From: RYN-133 sp036497285
GTDB taxonomy: Bacteria > Actinomycetota > Actinomycetes > Mycobacteriales > Jatrophihabitantaceae
Direction of reading: 5' to 3'
Assembly: GCA_036497285.1 (NCBI GenBank)
Contig: DASXJR010000094.1
Span: 1 to 54,532, forward strand
Length of the DNA stretch: 54,532 nucleotides
In this document: piece by piece, positions 6,645-15,847 of the stretch
Numbering within the stretch: the stretch's first letter is position 1
Layout: each line of letters opens with the position of its first letter
Notes under the pieces: generated by a model
What the model was told of the DNA's origin: nothing
The model's input: the letters and a program-made list of their open reading frames with translations, nothing else
Databases searched by the model: none
Position numbers and translations under genes: made by a program

Positions 6645-9464
6645 TCAGACCCGCGGCTTCTCCCGCAACTCGAACGTCTCGATCACGTCGTCGATCTTGA
6701 TGTCGTTGAACGACCCCAGACCGATACCGCACTCGAACCCGTCCCGAACCTCGGTCGCGTCGTCCTTGAACCGCCTGAGCGACTCGACGGTCAGGTTGTC
6801 GGCGACAACCACGCCGTCACGGACCAGCCGCGCCTTGCTGTTGCGGCGGATCGTGCCCGAGCGAACCAGGGAACCGGCGATGTTGCCGATGCGCGGCACG
6901 CGGAACACCTCGCGGACCTCGGCGGTACCGAGCTGCACCTCTTCGTACTCGGGCTTGAGCATGCCCTTGAGCGCAGCCTCGATCTCGTCGATGGCCTGGT
7001 AGATGACCGTGTAGTACCGGATGTCGACGCCCTCGCGGTCGGCCGCCTCGCGGGCCTTGCCCTCGGGACGGACGTTGAAGCCGATGACCACCGCGTCCGA
7101 AGCGATCGCCAGGTTGACGTCGTTCTCGGTGATCGCACCGACACCGCGGCCGATCACGCGCAACGACACCTCGTCCTTGGCGTCACCCAGATCGATGTTC
7201 ACCAGGGCGTCCTCGAGCGCTTCGACCGAACCGGACACGTCGCCCTTGATGATGAGGTTCAGTTGCTGCACCTCACCGGCGGCGAGTGCCTTGTCCAGGT
7301 CGTCGAGCGAGATCCGCCGACGCGAGCTCGCCAGCTGCGCGTTGCGCTCGCGGGCCGACCGCCGGTCGGCGATCTGACGGGCGATGCGGTCCTCGTCGAC
7401 GACGAGGAACGAGTCGCCCGCGCCCGGGACGGACGTCAGACCGAGCACCTGCACCGGACGCGACGGCGTCGCCTCGTCCACGTTGTCGCCGTTCTCGTCG
7501 AGCATCGCGCGGACGCGTCCGAACGCGTCGCCCGCGACGACCGAGTCACCGACGTGCAGGGTGCCGCGCTGCACCAGCAGCGTGGCAACCGGACCGCGAC
7601 CGCGGTCGAGCCGGGCCTCGATGACGATGCCCTGCGCGTCCTGATCGGGATTGGCCCGCAGGTCCAGCGCGGCGTCCGCGGTGAGCAGCACACCCTCGAG
7701 CAGGTCGTCGATGTGCAGGTTCGACCGGGCCGAGACGTCGACGAACAGCGTGTCGCCGCCGTACTCCTCGGCTACCAGCCCGTACTCGGTGAGCTGCTGG
7801 CGCACCTTGGCCGGGTTGGCGTCCTCCTTGTCGATCTTGTTCACCGCGACGACGATCGGGACGTCCGCGGCCTGGGCGTGGTTGAGCGCCTCGACCGTCT
7901 GCGGCATGACGCCGTCATCGGCAGCCACGACCAGCACGACGATGTCGGTGGTCGCCGCACCGCGGGCACGCATGGCGGTGAACGCCTCGTGACCCGGGGT
8001 GTCGATGAAGGTGATCGCCCGGTCCTGACCCTCGTGCTCCACGTGCACCTGGTAGGCACCGATGTGCTGGGTGATGCCTCCGGCCTCGTCCCGCATGACG
8101 TTGGTCTTGCGGACCGCGTCCAGCAGGCGCGTCTTTCCGTGGTCGACGTGACCCATGACGGTCACGACCGGCGGACGGGCAACCAGGTTGTCGTCGTCGC
8201 CCTCGTCCTCGCCGAAGGTGAGGTCGTAGTCCTTGAGCAGCTCGCGGTCCTCGTCCTCGGGGCTGACGACCTGAACCTGATAGTTCAGCTCGGCACCGAG
8301 CAACTGCAGTGTGTCCTCGTTGACCGACTGGGTCGCGGTGACCATCTCGCCGAGGTGGAACATCACCTGGACGAGCGACGCCGGGTTGGCGTTGATCTTG
8401 TCCGCGAAGTCGGTCAGGGAGGCGCCACGAGGCAGCCGGACGACATCGCCGTTGCCGCGCGGGACCTGCACGCCGCCGATCGACGGCGCGGACATGTTGT
8501 CGAACTCCGCCCTGCGCTGCTTCTTGCTCTTGCGGCCTCGGGTCGGGCCGCCGCCACGCCGACCGAACGCGCCGGCTGTGCTCGCGCCGCGACCACCGCG
8601 CCCGCCGCCACGACCGCCGCCGGGGCCGCCGCGGTACGGACCACCGGGCCCACCACCGGGGCCACCGCCACCACCCGGACCGCCACCGGGGCCGCCACGG
8701 AAGCCGCCGCCGCCACCGCCGCCACGTCCGGGCGCACCGGTGCGACCGCCACCGGCACCACCACCGGGGCCGCCACCGGGGCCGCCACGGCCGCCGGCGC
8801 CGCCGGGACCACCCGGACGGCCGCGGCCGGGCACCATGCCCGGGTTGGGTCGGGGCGGCATCATGCCGGGGTTCGGGCGCGGGCCGCCCGGGCCGGCCGA
8901 GCCCCCTGGGCGTCCGCCCGGACGAGGCGGAACCTGGCCGGGGGCGCCGCCACCGGGACGCGGCCCGGTCGGGCGGGCCGGCGCGCTGCCGCCGCCGACG
9001 CCGAAGGGGTTGTTCGCGATCCGTGGTCCGGGACGTGGTCCCGGCGCGGGCGAACTCGGTGCCGGGGAGGCCGGCGCCGCAGGTGCCGAAGCGGCCGGTG
9101 CCGCTGGTTGGGCCGGTTGGGCCGGTTGGGCCGGTTGGGCCGGCGGCGCCGCAGGCGCGGGCTCGGGCTCGACCGGGGCGACCGGCGCAGCCGGGGCGGC
9201 GGCCGCGGGCTCTGCCGCGGCAGCGGCGGCCGGGGCAGCCGGAGGCGTCTGGGCCGCCGGTGCGGCCTTCTTCGCCGGCGCCTTCTTGGCCGGTTTCGGG
9301 GCGGGTGCCGGGAACGCCTCACGCACTTGACGCTCGACCGGCGCCTCGACGGTCGACGATGCCGACTTCACGTACTCGCCCATCTCTTGCAGTTTGGCGA
9401 GTACTTCCTTGCTGGTTACTCCGAGCTCTTTCGCGAGCGCGGATACGCGGGCCTTGCCTGCCAC
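6645..9464 (-). CDS. infB: Translation initiation factor IF-2
   Basis: IF-2 is the GTPase that places fMet-tRNA on the 30S subunit and promotes subunit joining. The 939-residue protein starts at GTG 9464. The IF2_N domain covers residues 1-50 (KARVSALAKELGVTSKEVLA). A Pro/Ala-rich linker follows, including four copies of QPA from a 9-bp tandem repeat near 9112-9147. Then come a Gly/Arg-rich segment (about 190-300) and the GTPase domain with GHVDHGKT near 437, DTPGHE and NKID. The C-terminal domains end in FECGIGLGSFNDIK. The long low-complexity linker is normal for actinobacterial IF-2. Confidence 0.97.
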   Translation of the reverse strand: MAGKARVSALAKELGVTSKEVLAKLQEMGEYVKSASSTVEAPVERQVREAFPAPAPKPAKKAPAKKAAPAAQTPPAAPAAAAAAEPAAAAPAAPVAPVEPEPAPAAPPAQPAQPAQPAQPAAPAASAPAAPASPAPSSPAPGPRPGPRIANNPFGVGGGSAPARPTGPRPGGGAPGQVPPRPGGRPGGSAGPGGPRPNPGMMPPRPNPGMVPGRGRPGGPGGAGGRGGPGGGPGGGAGGGRTGAPGRGGGGGGGFRGGPGGGPGGGGGPGGGPGGPYRGGPGGGRGGGRGGRGASTAGAFGRRGGGPTRGRKSKKQRRAEFDNMSAPSIGGVQVPRGNGDVVRLPRGASLTDFADKINANPASLVQVMFHLGEMVTATQSVNEDTLQLLGAELNYQVQVVSPEDEDRELLKDYDLTFGEDEGDDDNLVARPPVVTVMGHVDHGKTRLLDAVRKTNVMRDEAGGITQHIGAYQVHVEHEGQDRAITFIDTPGHEAFTAMRARGAATTDIVVLVVAADDGVMPQTVEALNHAQAADVPIVVAVNKIDKEDANPAKVRQQLTEYGLVAEEYGGDTLFVDVSARSNLHIDDLLEGVLLTADAALDLRANPDQDAQGIVIEARLDRGRGPVATLLVQRGTLHVGDSVVAGDAFGRVRAMLDENGDNVDEATPSRPVQVLGLTSVPGAGDSFLVVDEDRIARQIADRRSARERNAQLASSRRRISLDDLDKALAAGEVQQLNLIIKGDVSGSVEALEDALVNIDLGDAKDEVSLRVIGRGVGAITENDVNLAIASDAVVIGFNVRPEGKAREAADREGVDIRYYTVIYQAIDEIEAALKGMLKPEYEEVQLGTAEVREVFRVPRIGNIAGSLVRSGTIRRNSKARLVRDGVVVADNLTVESLRRFKDDATEVRDGFECGIGLGSFNDIKIDDVIETFELREKPRV

Positions 9465-9587
9465 GTGACTCCTTCGTAGGGCCGGGCGGCATCCCGCACG
9501 GCCCGCTAGACGGTGGACGTACTCATCGCTGGGTCTTCATCGGATGCCCATGACTCGTTCACTCTCCTGCGGGGTTCCGCTGGTCGG

Positions 9588-9917
9588 TTATTGCAGTTCG
9601 AGTTGTTCTACGTACTCGCGAACCGGAGCCGGATCGAGCGAACCGGTGACCCGTAGGGCCCGGCCGAACGCCCGGCGCCGCTCGGCGAGTTCGACACAGC
9701 CCGGGTCGCGATGCAGCCATGCCCCGCGGCCGGGTGCTCGACGCCGCGGATCGGGAATCACGGTGTTGCCTTCACCAGGACCCGTCGCGACCACGCGGAG
9801 CAACTCGGCGGCCGACGCACGCCGGCGGCACCCGATGCACGTCCGGAACGGGCCTTGCCCGCTGGCGGGCGGCCGGGTCGGTACGGGATCGTGTGCCGTC
9901 TTCGATGAGACGGCCAT
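9588..9917 (-). CDS. ylxR: YlxR family RNA-binding protein (DUF448)
   Basis: A 109-residue basic protein with the YlxR core: GPFRTCIGCRRRASAAELLR (residues 22-41), then the GRGAWLH block and AFGRALR. YlxR sits between nusA and infB in most Gram-positive genomes, as here. It is thought to act as a small nucleic-acid-binding or regulatory protein; in Bacillus it has been linked to metabolic regulation. The ATG at 9917 lies 8 bp from the nusA stop, so the two are probably cotranscribed. 123 bp separate it from infB with no other gene visible. Confidence 0.93.
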   Translation of the reverse strand: MAVSSKTAHDPVPTRPPASGQGPFRTCIGCRRRASAAELLRVVATGPGEGNTVIPDPRRRAPGRGAWLHRDPGCVELAERRRAFGRALRVTGSLDPAPVREYVEQLELQ

Positions 9918-9925
9918 CCACCAGT

Positions 9926-11047
9926 CTACCCTTCGCGTTCGGGCGTGTCGCCAGGCATCGAGGCGGGCGTCGATGCTGCCTCAGCGGTCGCCTCCACGGG
10001 CGGCTCCACAGGCGGCTCCACGGGCGGCTCTGCTGTGTGCTCTGCCGCCGCCGGGGCGGCCTCGCTGCTGGCCTCCGAGTCGCTGTGGATGTCGATGCGC
10101 CAGCCGGTCAGGCGCGCGGCCAGGCGGGCGTTCTGGCCCTCCCGTCCGATCGCGAGAGACAGCTGGAAGTCCGGGACGACCACCCGGACGGCCTGCGCGA
10201 CCGGGTCCACCACGCGGCTCTCGAGCGCGTGCGCCGGTGACAGGGCGTTGCCCACGTACTTGGCCGGATCCTCGGCCCAGTCGACGATGTCGATCTTCTC
10301 GCCGTGCAGTTCGGCCACCACGTTGCGCACCCGCTGGCCCATCGGGCCGATGCAGGCGCCCTTCGCGTTGAGGCCGGCGACGGAGGTGCGCACCGCGATC
10401 TTGCTACGGTGCCCGGCTTCACGCGCGACGTCGACGATCTCGACGCTGCCGTCGGCGATCTCGGGCACTTCGAGCGCGAACAGCTTCTTGACCAGGCTGG
10501 GATGGGTGCGGCTGACCGTGACCTGTGGTCCGCGCATGCCGCGGGTGACGCCGACCACGTAGCAGCGCAGTCGGGTGCCGTGTGTGTAGATCTCCCCCGG
10601 CACCTGCTCCGACTGCGGCAGGACCGCCTCGACCTTGCCGATGTCGACGAGCACCAGCCCGCGTTGCGAGGCCTGGGCGTCGGCCTGAATCACCCCGGTG
10701 ACGATGTCGCCTTCCCGCCCCGAGTACTCGCCGAAGGTCTGGTCGTGCTCGGCGTCACGCAGCCGCTGCAGGATCACCTGCCGCGCGGTCATGGCCGCCA
10801 CCCGTCCGAAGTCGGTCGGCGTGTCGTCGTACTCCTCTTCGATCTCGCCGTCCGGGCCGAACTCCTGCGCCCACACGACAACCTCGCCGGTCTTGCGGTC
10901 GATCGCGACCCGGGCGTGCGGCATCGAGTGCGCGGTGTGCTTGTACGCGGACAGCAGCGCGGTCTCGAGCGCCTCCATCAGGGTGTTGAACGGGATCTCT
11001 TTCTCCCGCTCGATGCTGCGGAGCGCGGCGATGTCGACGCTGACCAT
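9926..11047 (-). CDS. nusA: Transcription termination/antitermination factor NusA
   Basis: NusA binds RNA polymerase and nascent RNA and modulates pausing, termination and rRNA antitermination. From ATG 11047 it is 373 residues, with the N-terminal domain starting VSVDIAALRSIEREKEIP. The S1 domain includes GEIYTHGTRLRCYVV, and the two KH domains include GACIGPMGQRVRNVVAELHG and LAIGREGQNARLAARLTGW. A Glu/Pro-rich tail with tandem PPVE repeats follows. The frame runs open upstream to 11158, but 11047 has a strong GAGAGGAG ribosome-binding site and matches family N-termini. One base separates it from the rimP stop. Confidence 0.96.
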   Translation of the reverse strand: MVSVDIAALRSIEREKEIPFNTLMEALETALLSAYKHTAHSMPHARVAIDRKTGEVVVWAQEFGPDGEIEEEYDDTPTDFGRVAAMTARQVILQRLRDAEHDQTFGEYSGREGDIVTGVIQADAQASQRGLVLVDIGKVEAVLPQSEQVPGEIYTHGTRLRCYVVGVTRGMRGPQVTVSRTHPSLVKKLFALEVPEIADGSVEIVDVAREAGHRSKIAVRTSVAGLNAKGACIGPMGQRVRNVVAELHGEKIDIVDWAEDPAKYVGNALSPAHALESRVVDPVAQAVRVVVPDFQLSLAIGREGQNARLAARLTGWRIDIHSDSEASSEAAPAAAEHTAEPPVEPPVEPPVEATAEAASTPASMPGDTPEREG

Positions 11048-11048
11048 G

Positions 11049-11546
11049 TCACTCCTCTCCGCTGCGGTTGAACTCGATCTGCACCTTGCCCTTGCCCAAC
11101 TCGGACCAGCCGAGCTCACGCGGCGACCCGTCCACCTCAAGGGTGACGCCGGAATCATCGGTGGCCTTGACGCGTCCGGTGAGCTGCTGCTCGCCCACGG
11201 TGACGGTGACGAGGCGGCCGACTGCGCGTCGCCAGTGCCGCGGCTCGGTGAGCGGACGGTCGACCCCGGGCGAGCTGACCTCGAGGACGTACGGACCGGA
11301 GAACGCCGGGCCGCCCGGGGTCTCGGAGTCGAGGGCGTCGGACACCACCCGACTCACCTCGGCGACCGCATCGAGGTCGACGCCGCCGTCAGCGTCGACG
11401 ATCACCCGGACAAGGCTGCGGCGACCGGCCGAGGTGACCGTGACGTCTTCCAGGTCGTAGCCGGTCTCGGCCACGACGGGCGCGAGGACCTCCATCAGGT
11501 GTTCACGCGCTTGGGCGATGGCGTTGGCCCGAGGCGGTGGCATCAC
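11049..11546 (-). CDS. rimP: Ribosome maturation factor RimP
   Basis: RimP is needed for 30S subunit assembly. The 165-residue protein has the family core VNDALDSE-type segment (VVSDALDSETPGGPAFSGPY), followed by LEVSSPGVDRPLTEPRHWRR and a C-terminal SH3-like part ending in KGKVQIEFNR. Two ATG codons occur in tandem at 11546 and 11543, and GGAAGAGG upstream supports this start region. It heads the rimP-nusA-ylxR-infB operon and is divergent from the gene at 11630, with an 83-bp promoter interval between. Confidence 0.94.
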   Translation of the reverse strand: MMPPPRANAIAQAREHLMEVLAPVVAETGYDLEDVTVTSAGRRSLVRVIVDADGGVDLDAVAEVSRVVSDALDSETPGGPAFSGPYVLEVSSPGVDRPLTEPRHWRRAVGRLVTVTVGEQQLTGRVKATDDSGVTLEVDGSPRELGWSELGKGKVQIEFNRSGEE

Positions 11547-11629
11547 TGACCTCTTCCGTTGTGTAGCTGTGTCGTGTCGCTGTGGTGTTGCGGGGTTGAG
11601 CCTATCGGCTCTGACAGACTTGCCGCGTC

Positions 11630-12181
11630 ATGAACGAGCGACCCTTCCCGCACGGTCCGCTGCCGCAACCGCCGCCGTCGCGCCGCGGGTTCATCGTCGT
11701 CGGCGCGCTCGCAGCCGTCGCTGCAGGTGGCGGGGTGTGGTTCGCTGCCTCGACCGAGAGCGGCGACGACCACAGCGCATCGCCGACGGTGTCGCAAGCG
11801 CTGCGGGCCGCGGCCCAGGCCGAGCGCGACCTGCTCGCGACCGTGGCCGCCGCGCTCAAGCACGCGCACGGGGCGCACCGCGCTGCGTTGCAGACCCTGC
11901 GCGCCGACCACACCGCGCATCTGCGCGCCATCGACGCCGCCGTCGCCGACGCGCTCTACCCGACCGCGCCCAGTTCGACGGCTTCCCCATCGGCGCAGCA
12001 TGCGAGCCCGCCCCCGTCCGGAAAGGTCCGGATCGCCGAGGTCCGGGCCGGCGAGCAGAAGGCCGCGAGCGCCGCGGCCGCCCGCGCGGCGGCGCTGACC
12101 GGACGGGACGCGGCGCTGCTGGCCAGCATCGCCGCCTGTGAGGCGACCCACGCCGAACTCTTGTCGGGGGTGGGCGCATGA
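11630..12181 (+). CDS. Exported or membrane-anchored alanine-rich helical protein
   Basis: A 183-residue protein with a twin-arginine-like N-terminus: SRRGFIVVGALAAVAAGGGV at about residues 19-38, followed by small-residue sequence. The rest is Ala-rich, predicted helical, with heptad-like spacing (RAAAQAERDLLATVAAALKH). No enzyme motif is visible. It overlaps the DUF4439 gene by 4 bp (ATGA). A membrane-protein and DUF4439 pair divergent from rimP is a conserved actinobacterial arrangement; in Mycobacterium tuberculosis the corresponding genes are Rv2843 and Rv2844. The two proteins probably act together. Confidence 0.6.
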   Translation: MNERPFPHGPLPQPPPSRRGFIVVGALAAVAAGGGVWFAASTESGDDHSASPTVSQALRAAAQAERDLLATVAAALKHAHGAHRAALQTLRADHTAHLRAIDAAVADALYPTAPSSTASPSAQHASPPPSGKVRIAEVRAGEQKAASAAAARAAALTGRDAALLASIAACEATHAELLSGVGA

Positions 12182-12645
12182 ACAGCACCCCGCAGGCCGT
12201 GCGAGCAGCGTGGCAGGACGCGCTTGCTGCGGAGCAGCAGGCCGCGTTCGGCTACGCCCTGGTCGGTCCGCACCTGCCCGGCGACCGGCAGGACCTCGCG
12301 CGCAGCTACCAGGCGCTGCACGAGCAACTGCGCGACAGCACCGCCGCGGCGATCGAGGCCGCGGGCGCCCGTCCGGTCGCGGCCCTGGGCGACTACCCCG
12401 CCCTGTACGGGATCGCGCCGCTGATCCTGGCGCCGCAGCTCGAAGACGACTGCGCCGCGGCGTGGCGGTACTTCTATTCGGCGTTGGCGACCGCGCAGCG
12501 CCCGCCACCCGCGTTCGCGCCCCTGCGCCGGTCCGCTCAGCGGGCATTGACCGCGAGCGCGCTGCGCGCGACGCGGTGGCGGCTGTTGACCGGCGCGCGG
12601 CATGCGGTCGTGGCGTTCCCGGGGACGCCGACCACTCAGAAGTAG
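12178..12645 (+). CDS. DUF4439 ferritin-like domain protein
   Basis: A 155-residue all-helical protein. Recognisable DUF4439 features are AWQDALAAEQQAAFGYALVG at residues 10-29 and a central RPVAALGDYPALYGIAPL segment. The fold is ferritin-like, but the window shows no complete di-iron ExxH set, so metal binding is uncertain. It is translationally coupled to the upstream exported protein (ATGA overlap) and its 3' end overlaps the convergent Eis-like gene by about 10 bp. Confidence 0.75.
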   Translation: MNSTPQAVRAAWQDALAAEQQAAFGYALVGPHLPGDRQDLARSYQALHEQLRDSTAAAIEAAGARPVAALGDYPALYGIAPLILAPQLEDDCAAAWRYFYSALATAQRPPPAFAPLRRSAQRALTASALRATRWRLLTGARHAVVAFPGTPTTQK

Positions 12646-13832
12646 GTGCCCGGCTGCGGGCTGACGTCGGCGAGGAAGGCACGATCGAGCCGGCTGAGCG
12701 CGGCCGCGTCGCCGCTGATCCGTCCGGCCGCCCGGAGTTCGGCGATCCGCACCCCACCCAGCACGACCGCGCCGAGTGCGGGGACGTCGAACGTCACGTC
12801 GGGATCGCCGCCGCTGCGCTCGCACGACACGCCGCCGGGTCCGCCGACGAGCCGGTAGCCGGCGTCGCCGAGCAGCGGGTCGCGCACGCCGAGCGTGACG
12901 TCGAGGTCGAGGGCGTAGCCGCGCGCAGCGAGCAGGGCGGCAACGTCGATCGGGCGGGTCCACAGCCCGTCCGTCACGGCGGTCGTCGTGACCTGGCGCG
13001 GGTCGGTGAGCAGGTGCGGCAGCGGGTCGTCGAGCGGGATCCGGTGGCTCTCGACGGTCACGACGAGATCCATCCCGAGCAGGACGCTCCACAGCGCGGC
13101 GTGCGCCCGGGGGCTGCAGACGACGTAGTCGACGACGGCGCAGGTGTTTCGGTGGCCGAGCTCGTCGTTGCCCCGGGCGATGCGGTAGGAGACGTAGCCG
13201 TCGGCGTGAACGAGATGGAACAGTTCCGACCGGCCCTGCCGCGACCACTCCCGCTCGAGCAGTTGCAGCCGCCACCGCTTCTCGTTGCGGTTGAGCCCGC
13301 CGGGGGTCTGTCGCCGCCACCGCTCGTACAGTCCGGGCAGGATGCCCCGGACCTCGTCCGTGCTCATCCGGGTGACGCCGTGCTCTGCGAGCGGTCGGAT
13401 CAGTTGTGCGGCCCTCCGGTCGATCACCGTGTGGCGGGTGCGGGTGGCCACACCGAAGCCGTACCGACCGTAGATCGACGCCTCGCTCGCCGACAGGACC
13501 GAGACCGGCACGTGCCGGCCGGCGGCCGCGCGCAGCTGGGTGTCCATCAGCGCACGCAGGATCCCGCGACGGCGGTGGGTCATCTCGACCGAAACCCAGG
13601 TCAGCCCGAGCGCGTCGGTCTCGCCACCGGGCAGGGTCATGCGGAACGGGACCTCACAGCTCGCGCCGACGATGCGGCCCGCGTCGAGTGCCACGAGCAT
13701 GGTGTCGAGCTCGATGTCGAGCAGCACGTCCTGGATGTCGTCGGGCGTGTACTGCGCGCCGAAGCTTGCGCCGTCCAGGTCGACGATGGCGGCGAGCTCG
13801 TCCGGTCGGGCATACCTGATCTCGACGTCCAT
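12636..13832 (-). CDS. Eis-like GNAT N-acetyltransferase with sterol-carrier-like C-terminus
   Basis: A 398-residue protein. The N-terminal GNAT domain includes LTWVSVEMTHRRRGILRALM (about 92-111), with the acetyl-CoA pyrophosphate loop RRRGI, and the EASIYGRYGFG block. A second GNAT-like domain follows, and an SCP2-like C-terminal domain ends in PGTYF. This three-part build and the terminal phenylalanine are typical of Eis proteins, which acetylate amines including aminoglycosides and polyamines. The natural substrate here is unknown. It is convergent with the DUF4439 gene and lies 2 bp downstream of the ABC exporter gene. Confidence 0.85.
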   Translation of the reverse strand: MDVEIRYARPDELAAIVDLDGASFGAQYTPDDIQDVLLDIELDTMLVALDAGRIVGASCEVPFRMTLPGGETDALGLTWVSVEMTHRRRGILRALMDTQLRAAAGRHVPVSVLSASEASIYGRYGFGVATRTRHTVIDRRAAQLIRPLAEHGVTRMSTDEVRGILPGLYERWRRQTPGGLNRNEKRWRLQLLEREWSRQGRSELFHLVHADGYVSYRIARGNDELGHRNTCAVVDYVVCSPRAHAALWSVLLGMDLVVTVESHRIPLDDPLPHLLTDPRQVTTTAVTDGLWTRPIDVAALLAARGYALDLDVTLGVRDPLLGDAGYRLVGGPGGVSCERSGGDPDVTFDVPALGAVVLGGVRIAELRAAGRISGDAAALSRLDRAFLADVSPQPGTYF

Positions 13833-13834
13833 GC

Positions 13835-15847
13835 CTACACGCTCACCGCCTCGTCGGTGGTGGGCTGGGTGAACTGGGTGTTGTACAGCTCGTAGTAGGC
13901 GCCCTGCTGGGCGAGCAGCTCGTGGTGGTCGCCCTGCTCGACGATCCGGCCGTGGTCCATGACCAGGATCAGGTCGGCGTCGCGGATCGTCGACAGCCGA
14001 TGCGCCACGACGAAGCTGGTCCGGTTGCTGCGCAGCGCCGCAGTCGCCTGCTGGACGAGCAGTTCGGTGCGGGTGTCGACGGAGCTGGTGGCCTCGTCGA
14101 GGATCAGCAGCGCCGGGTCGGCCAGAAACGCCCGGGCGATCGTGATCAGCTGCCGCTGGCCGGCGCTCACGTTGCTGGTCTCCTCGTCGAGGACGGTCTG
14201 GTAGCCGTCCGGCAGCGACTGGACGAACCGGTCGACGAACGCAAGCCGGGCCGCCTCGCGGATCTCGTCGTCACTCGCACCGGGACGGCCGTAGGCGATG
14301 TTGTCCCAGATCGTGCCGCTGAACAGCCAGGTGTCCTGCAGCACCATGCCGATGCGCGAGCGCAGCGCGTCGCGGCGCATCTTCGTGATGTCGACGCCGT
14401 CCAGGGTGATCCGTCCGCCGTCGAGCTCGTAGAAGCGCATGATCAGATTGACCAGCGTCGTCTTGCCGGCACCGGTCGGGCCGACGATCGCGATGGTGTG
14501 GCCCGGCTCGGCCACCAGCGAGAGGTCTTCGATCAGCGGCTCGGCGGGCAGGTACCGGAAGTCGACGCGCTCGAACTCGACGCGGCCGCGCCGCTGCGCC
14601 GGGACCTGCGGCTCGACCGGGTCCGGCGACTGCTCAGGCGCGTCGAGCAGGTCGAACACCCGCTCCGCGGATGCCACCCCGGACTGGAGCAGGTTGGCCA
14701 TCGACGCGACCTGGGTCAGCGGCTGGGTGAACTGGCGGCTGTACTGGATGAACGCCTGTACGTCGCCGAGCGACAGCGTGCCCGACGCCACCCGCAGCCC
14801 GCCGACGACGGCGATCACGACGTAGTTCAGGTTCCCGATGAACATCATCGACGGCATGATGATGCCGCTGACGAACTGCGCTCCCCAGCTGGCCTGATAG
14901 AGCTCCTCGTTGGTGCGCTCGAAGGTCTGCTCGCTCTCGTGCTGGCGTCCGAAGACCCGCACGATCTCGTGCCCCGAGAAGGCCTCCTCGATGTGGCCGT
15001 TGAGGCGTCCGGTGGCCTTCCACTGTGTGAGGAACTTCGGCTGCGAGCGTTTGGCGATCGTTTTCGTCACCAGCATCGTGACCGGGATGGTCACCAGTGC
15101 GATCAGCGCGAGCAGCGGCGAGATCAGGAACATCGCTGTAACGACGCCCACCACCATCAGCAGCGAAGTCAGCAGCTGACTCAGCGTCTGCTGCAGGGTC
15201 TGCGCGATGTTGTCGATGTCGTTGGTGACCCGGCTGAGCAACTCGCCGCGCGGCTGCGCGTCGACGTAGGGCAGCGGCAAGCGGGCCAACTTGTCCTCGA
15301 CGTCGCTTCGCAACTGCCGCACCGTGGCGTTCACGGCTCGGTTCATCAGCCGGGCCTGCAGCCAGGCCAGCACGTTGGCGACGACGTAAACCACGAGCGT
15401 CCATCCGAGCACGGTGCCGAGCGCGCCGAAGTCGATTCCCTGGCCGGGAACGACATTCGCGCGGTCGAGCAGGTCGGCGTAGTTGCCGTCCCCGCGAAGG
15501 CGGGCGGCGGCAATGATGCGGTCGAGCGGCACGTCCGCAGGCAGCCGCGAGCCCAGATAGCCCTTGAAGATCAGGTCGGTGGCGCGGCCGAGCAACAGCG
15601 GGCCGAGCACGGTCAGGCTGACGCTGACCATTGCCATGGCCAGGACCGTCAGCAGGATGGCGCGGTGCGGGCGCAGCCGCCCCAACAGCCGGTTGGCCGA
15701 GGGCTTGAAGGTCATCGCCTTCTCGGCGGGCATCGCGGCGCCCATCCAGGGCGGCCCACCGCCGCGGCGCGCCGCTCCGCCCGCGGGAGGCAACCGCTTG
15801 GGCAGCGTTTCCGACTTCTGCGCTGCCTTTCCGTTGATGTCGCTCAC
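13835..15847 (-). CDS. ABC exporter half-transporter, subunit 2 (permease-ATPase fusion)
   Basis: A 670-residue type IV ABC exporter subunit starting at GTG 15847, which overlaps the partner gene's stop by 4 bp. After a Gly/Pro-rich N-terminus come six transmembrane segments (about 55-350). The ATPase domain contains GPTGAGKTTL (Walker A), the signature NVSAGQRQL in place of LSGGQ, LLILDEATSSVD (Walker B) and the H-loop VVAHRLSTI. With the adjacent 581-residue subunit it would form a heterodimeric multidrug or lipid exporter. The longer open frame to 16255 is antisense-like and lacks family sequence. Confidence 0.9.
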   Translation of the reverse strand: MSDINGKAAQKSETLPKRLPPAGGAARRGGGPPWMGAAMPAEKAMTFKPSANRLLGRLRPHRAILLTVLAMAMVSVSLTVLGPLLLGRATDLIFKGYLGSRLPADVPLDRIIAAARLRGDGNYADLLDRANVVPGQGIDFGALGTVLGWTLVVYVVANVLAWLQARLMNRAVNATVRQLRSDVEDKLARLPLPYVDAQPRGELLSRVTNDIDNIAQTLQQTLSQLLTSLLMVVGVVTAMFLISPLLALIALVTIPVTMLVTKTIAKRSQPKFLTQWKATGRLNGHIEEAFSGHEIVRVFGRQHESEQTFERTNEELYQASWGAQFVSGIIMPSMMFIGNLNYVVIAVVGGLRVASGTLSLGDVQAFIQYSRQFTQPLTQVASMANLLQSGVASAERVFDLLDAPEQSPDPVEPQVPAQRRGRVEFERVDFRYLPAEPLIEDLSLVAEPGHTIAIVGPTGAGKTTLVNLIMRFYELDGGRITLDGVDITKMRRDALRSRIGMVLQDTWLFSGTIWDNIAYGRPGASDDEIREAARLAFVDRFVQSLPDGYQTVLDEETSNVSAGQRQLITIARAFLADPALLILDEATSSVDTRTELLVQQATAALRSNRTSFVVAHRLSTIRDADLILVMDHGRIVEQGDHHELLAQQGAYYELYNTQFTQPTTDEAVSV

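Noticed and set aside
9112..9147. Tandem 9-bp repeats in infB as a repeat array or CRISPR
   Set aside because: They are in frame and encode the QPA repeats of the IF-2 linker, with no spacers. The 12-bp repeats in the nusA tail likewise encode PPVE.
7263..9479. Long plus-strand reading frame of 738 codons opposite infB
   Set aside because: It mirrors the codons of infB in a GC-rich region, shows no domain, and is rich in low-complexity sequence. The minus-strand IF-2 is unmistakable.
1365..13832. APH-like and Eis-like genes as an antibiotic-resistance island
   Set aside because: They lie 10 kb apart among housekeeping genes without mobile elements, and both folds have many non-resistance substrates.
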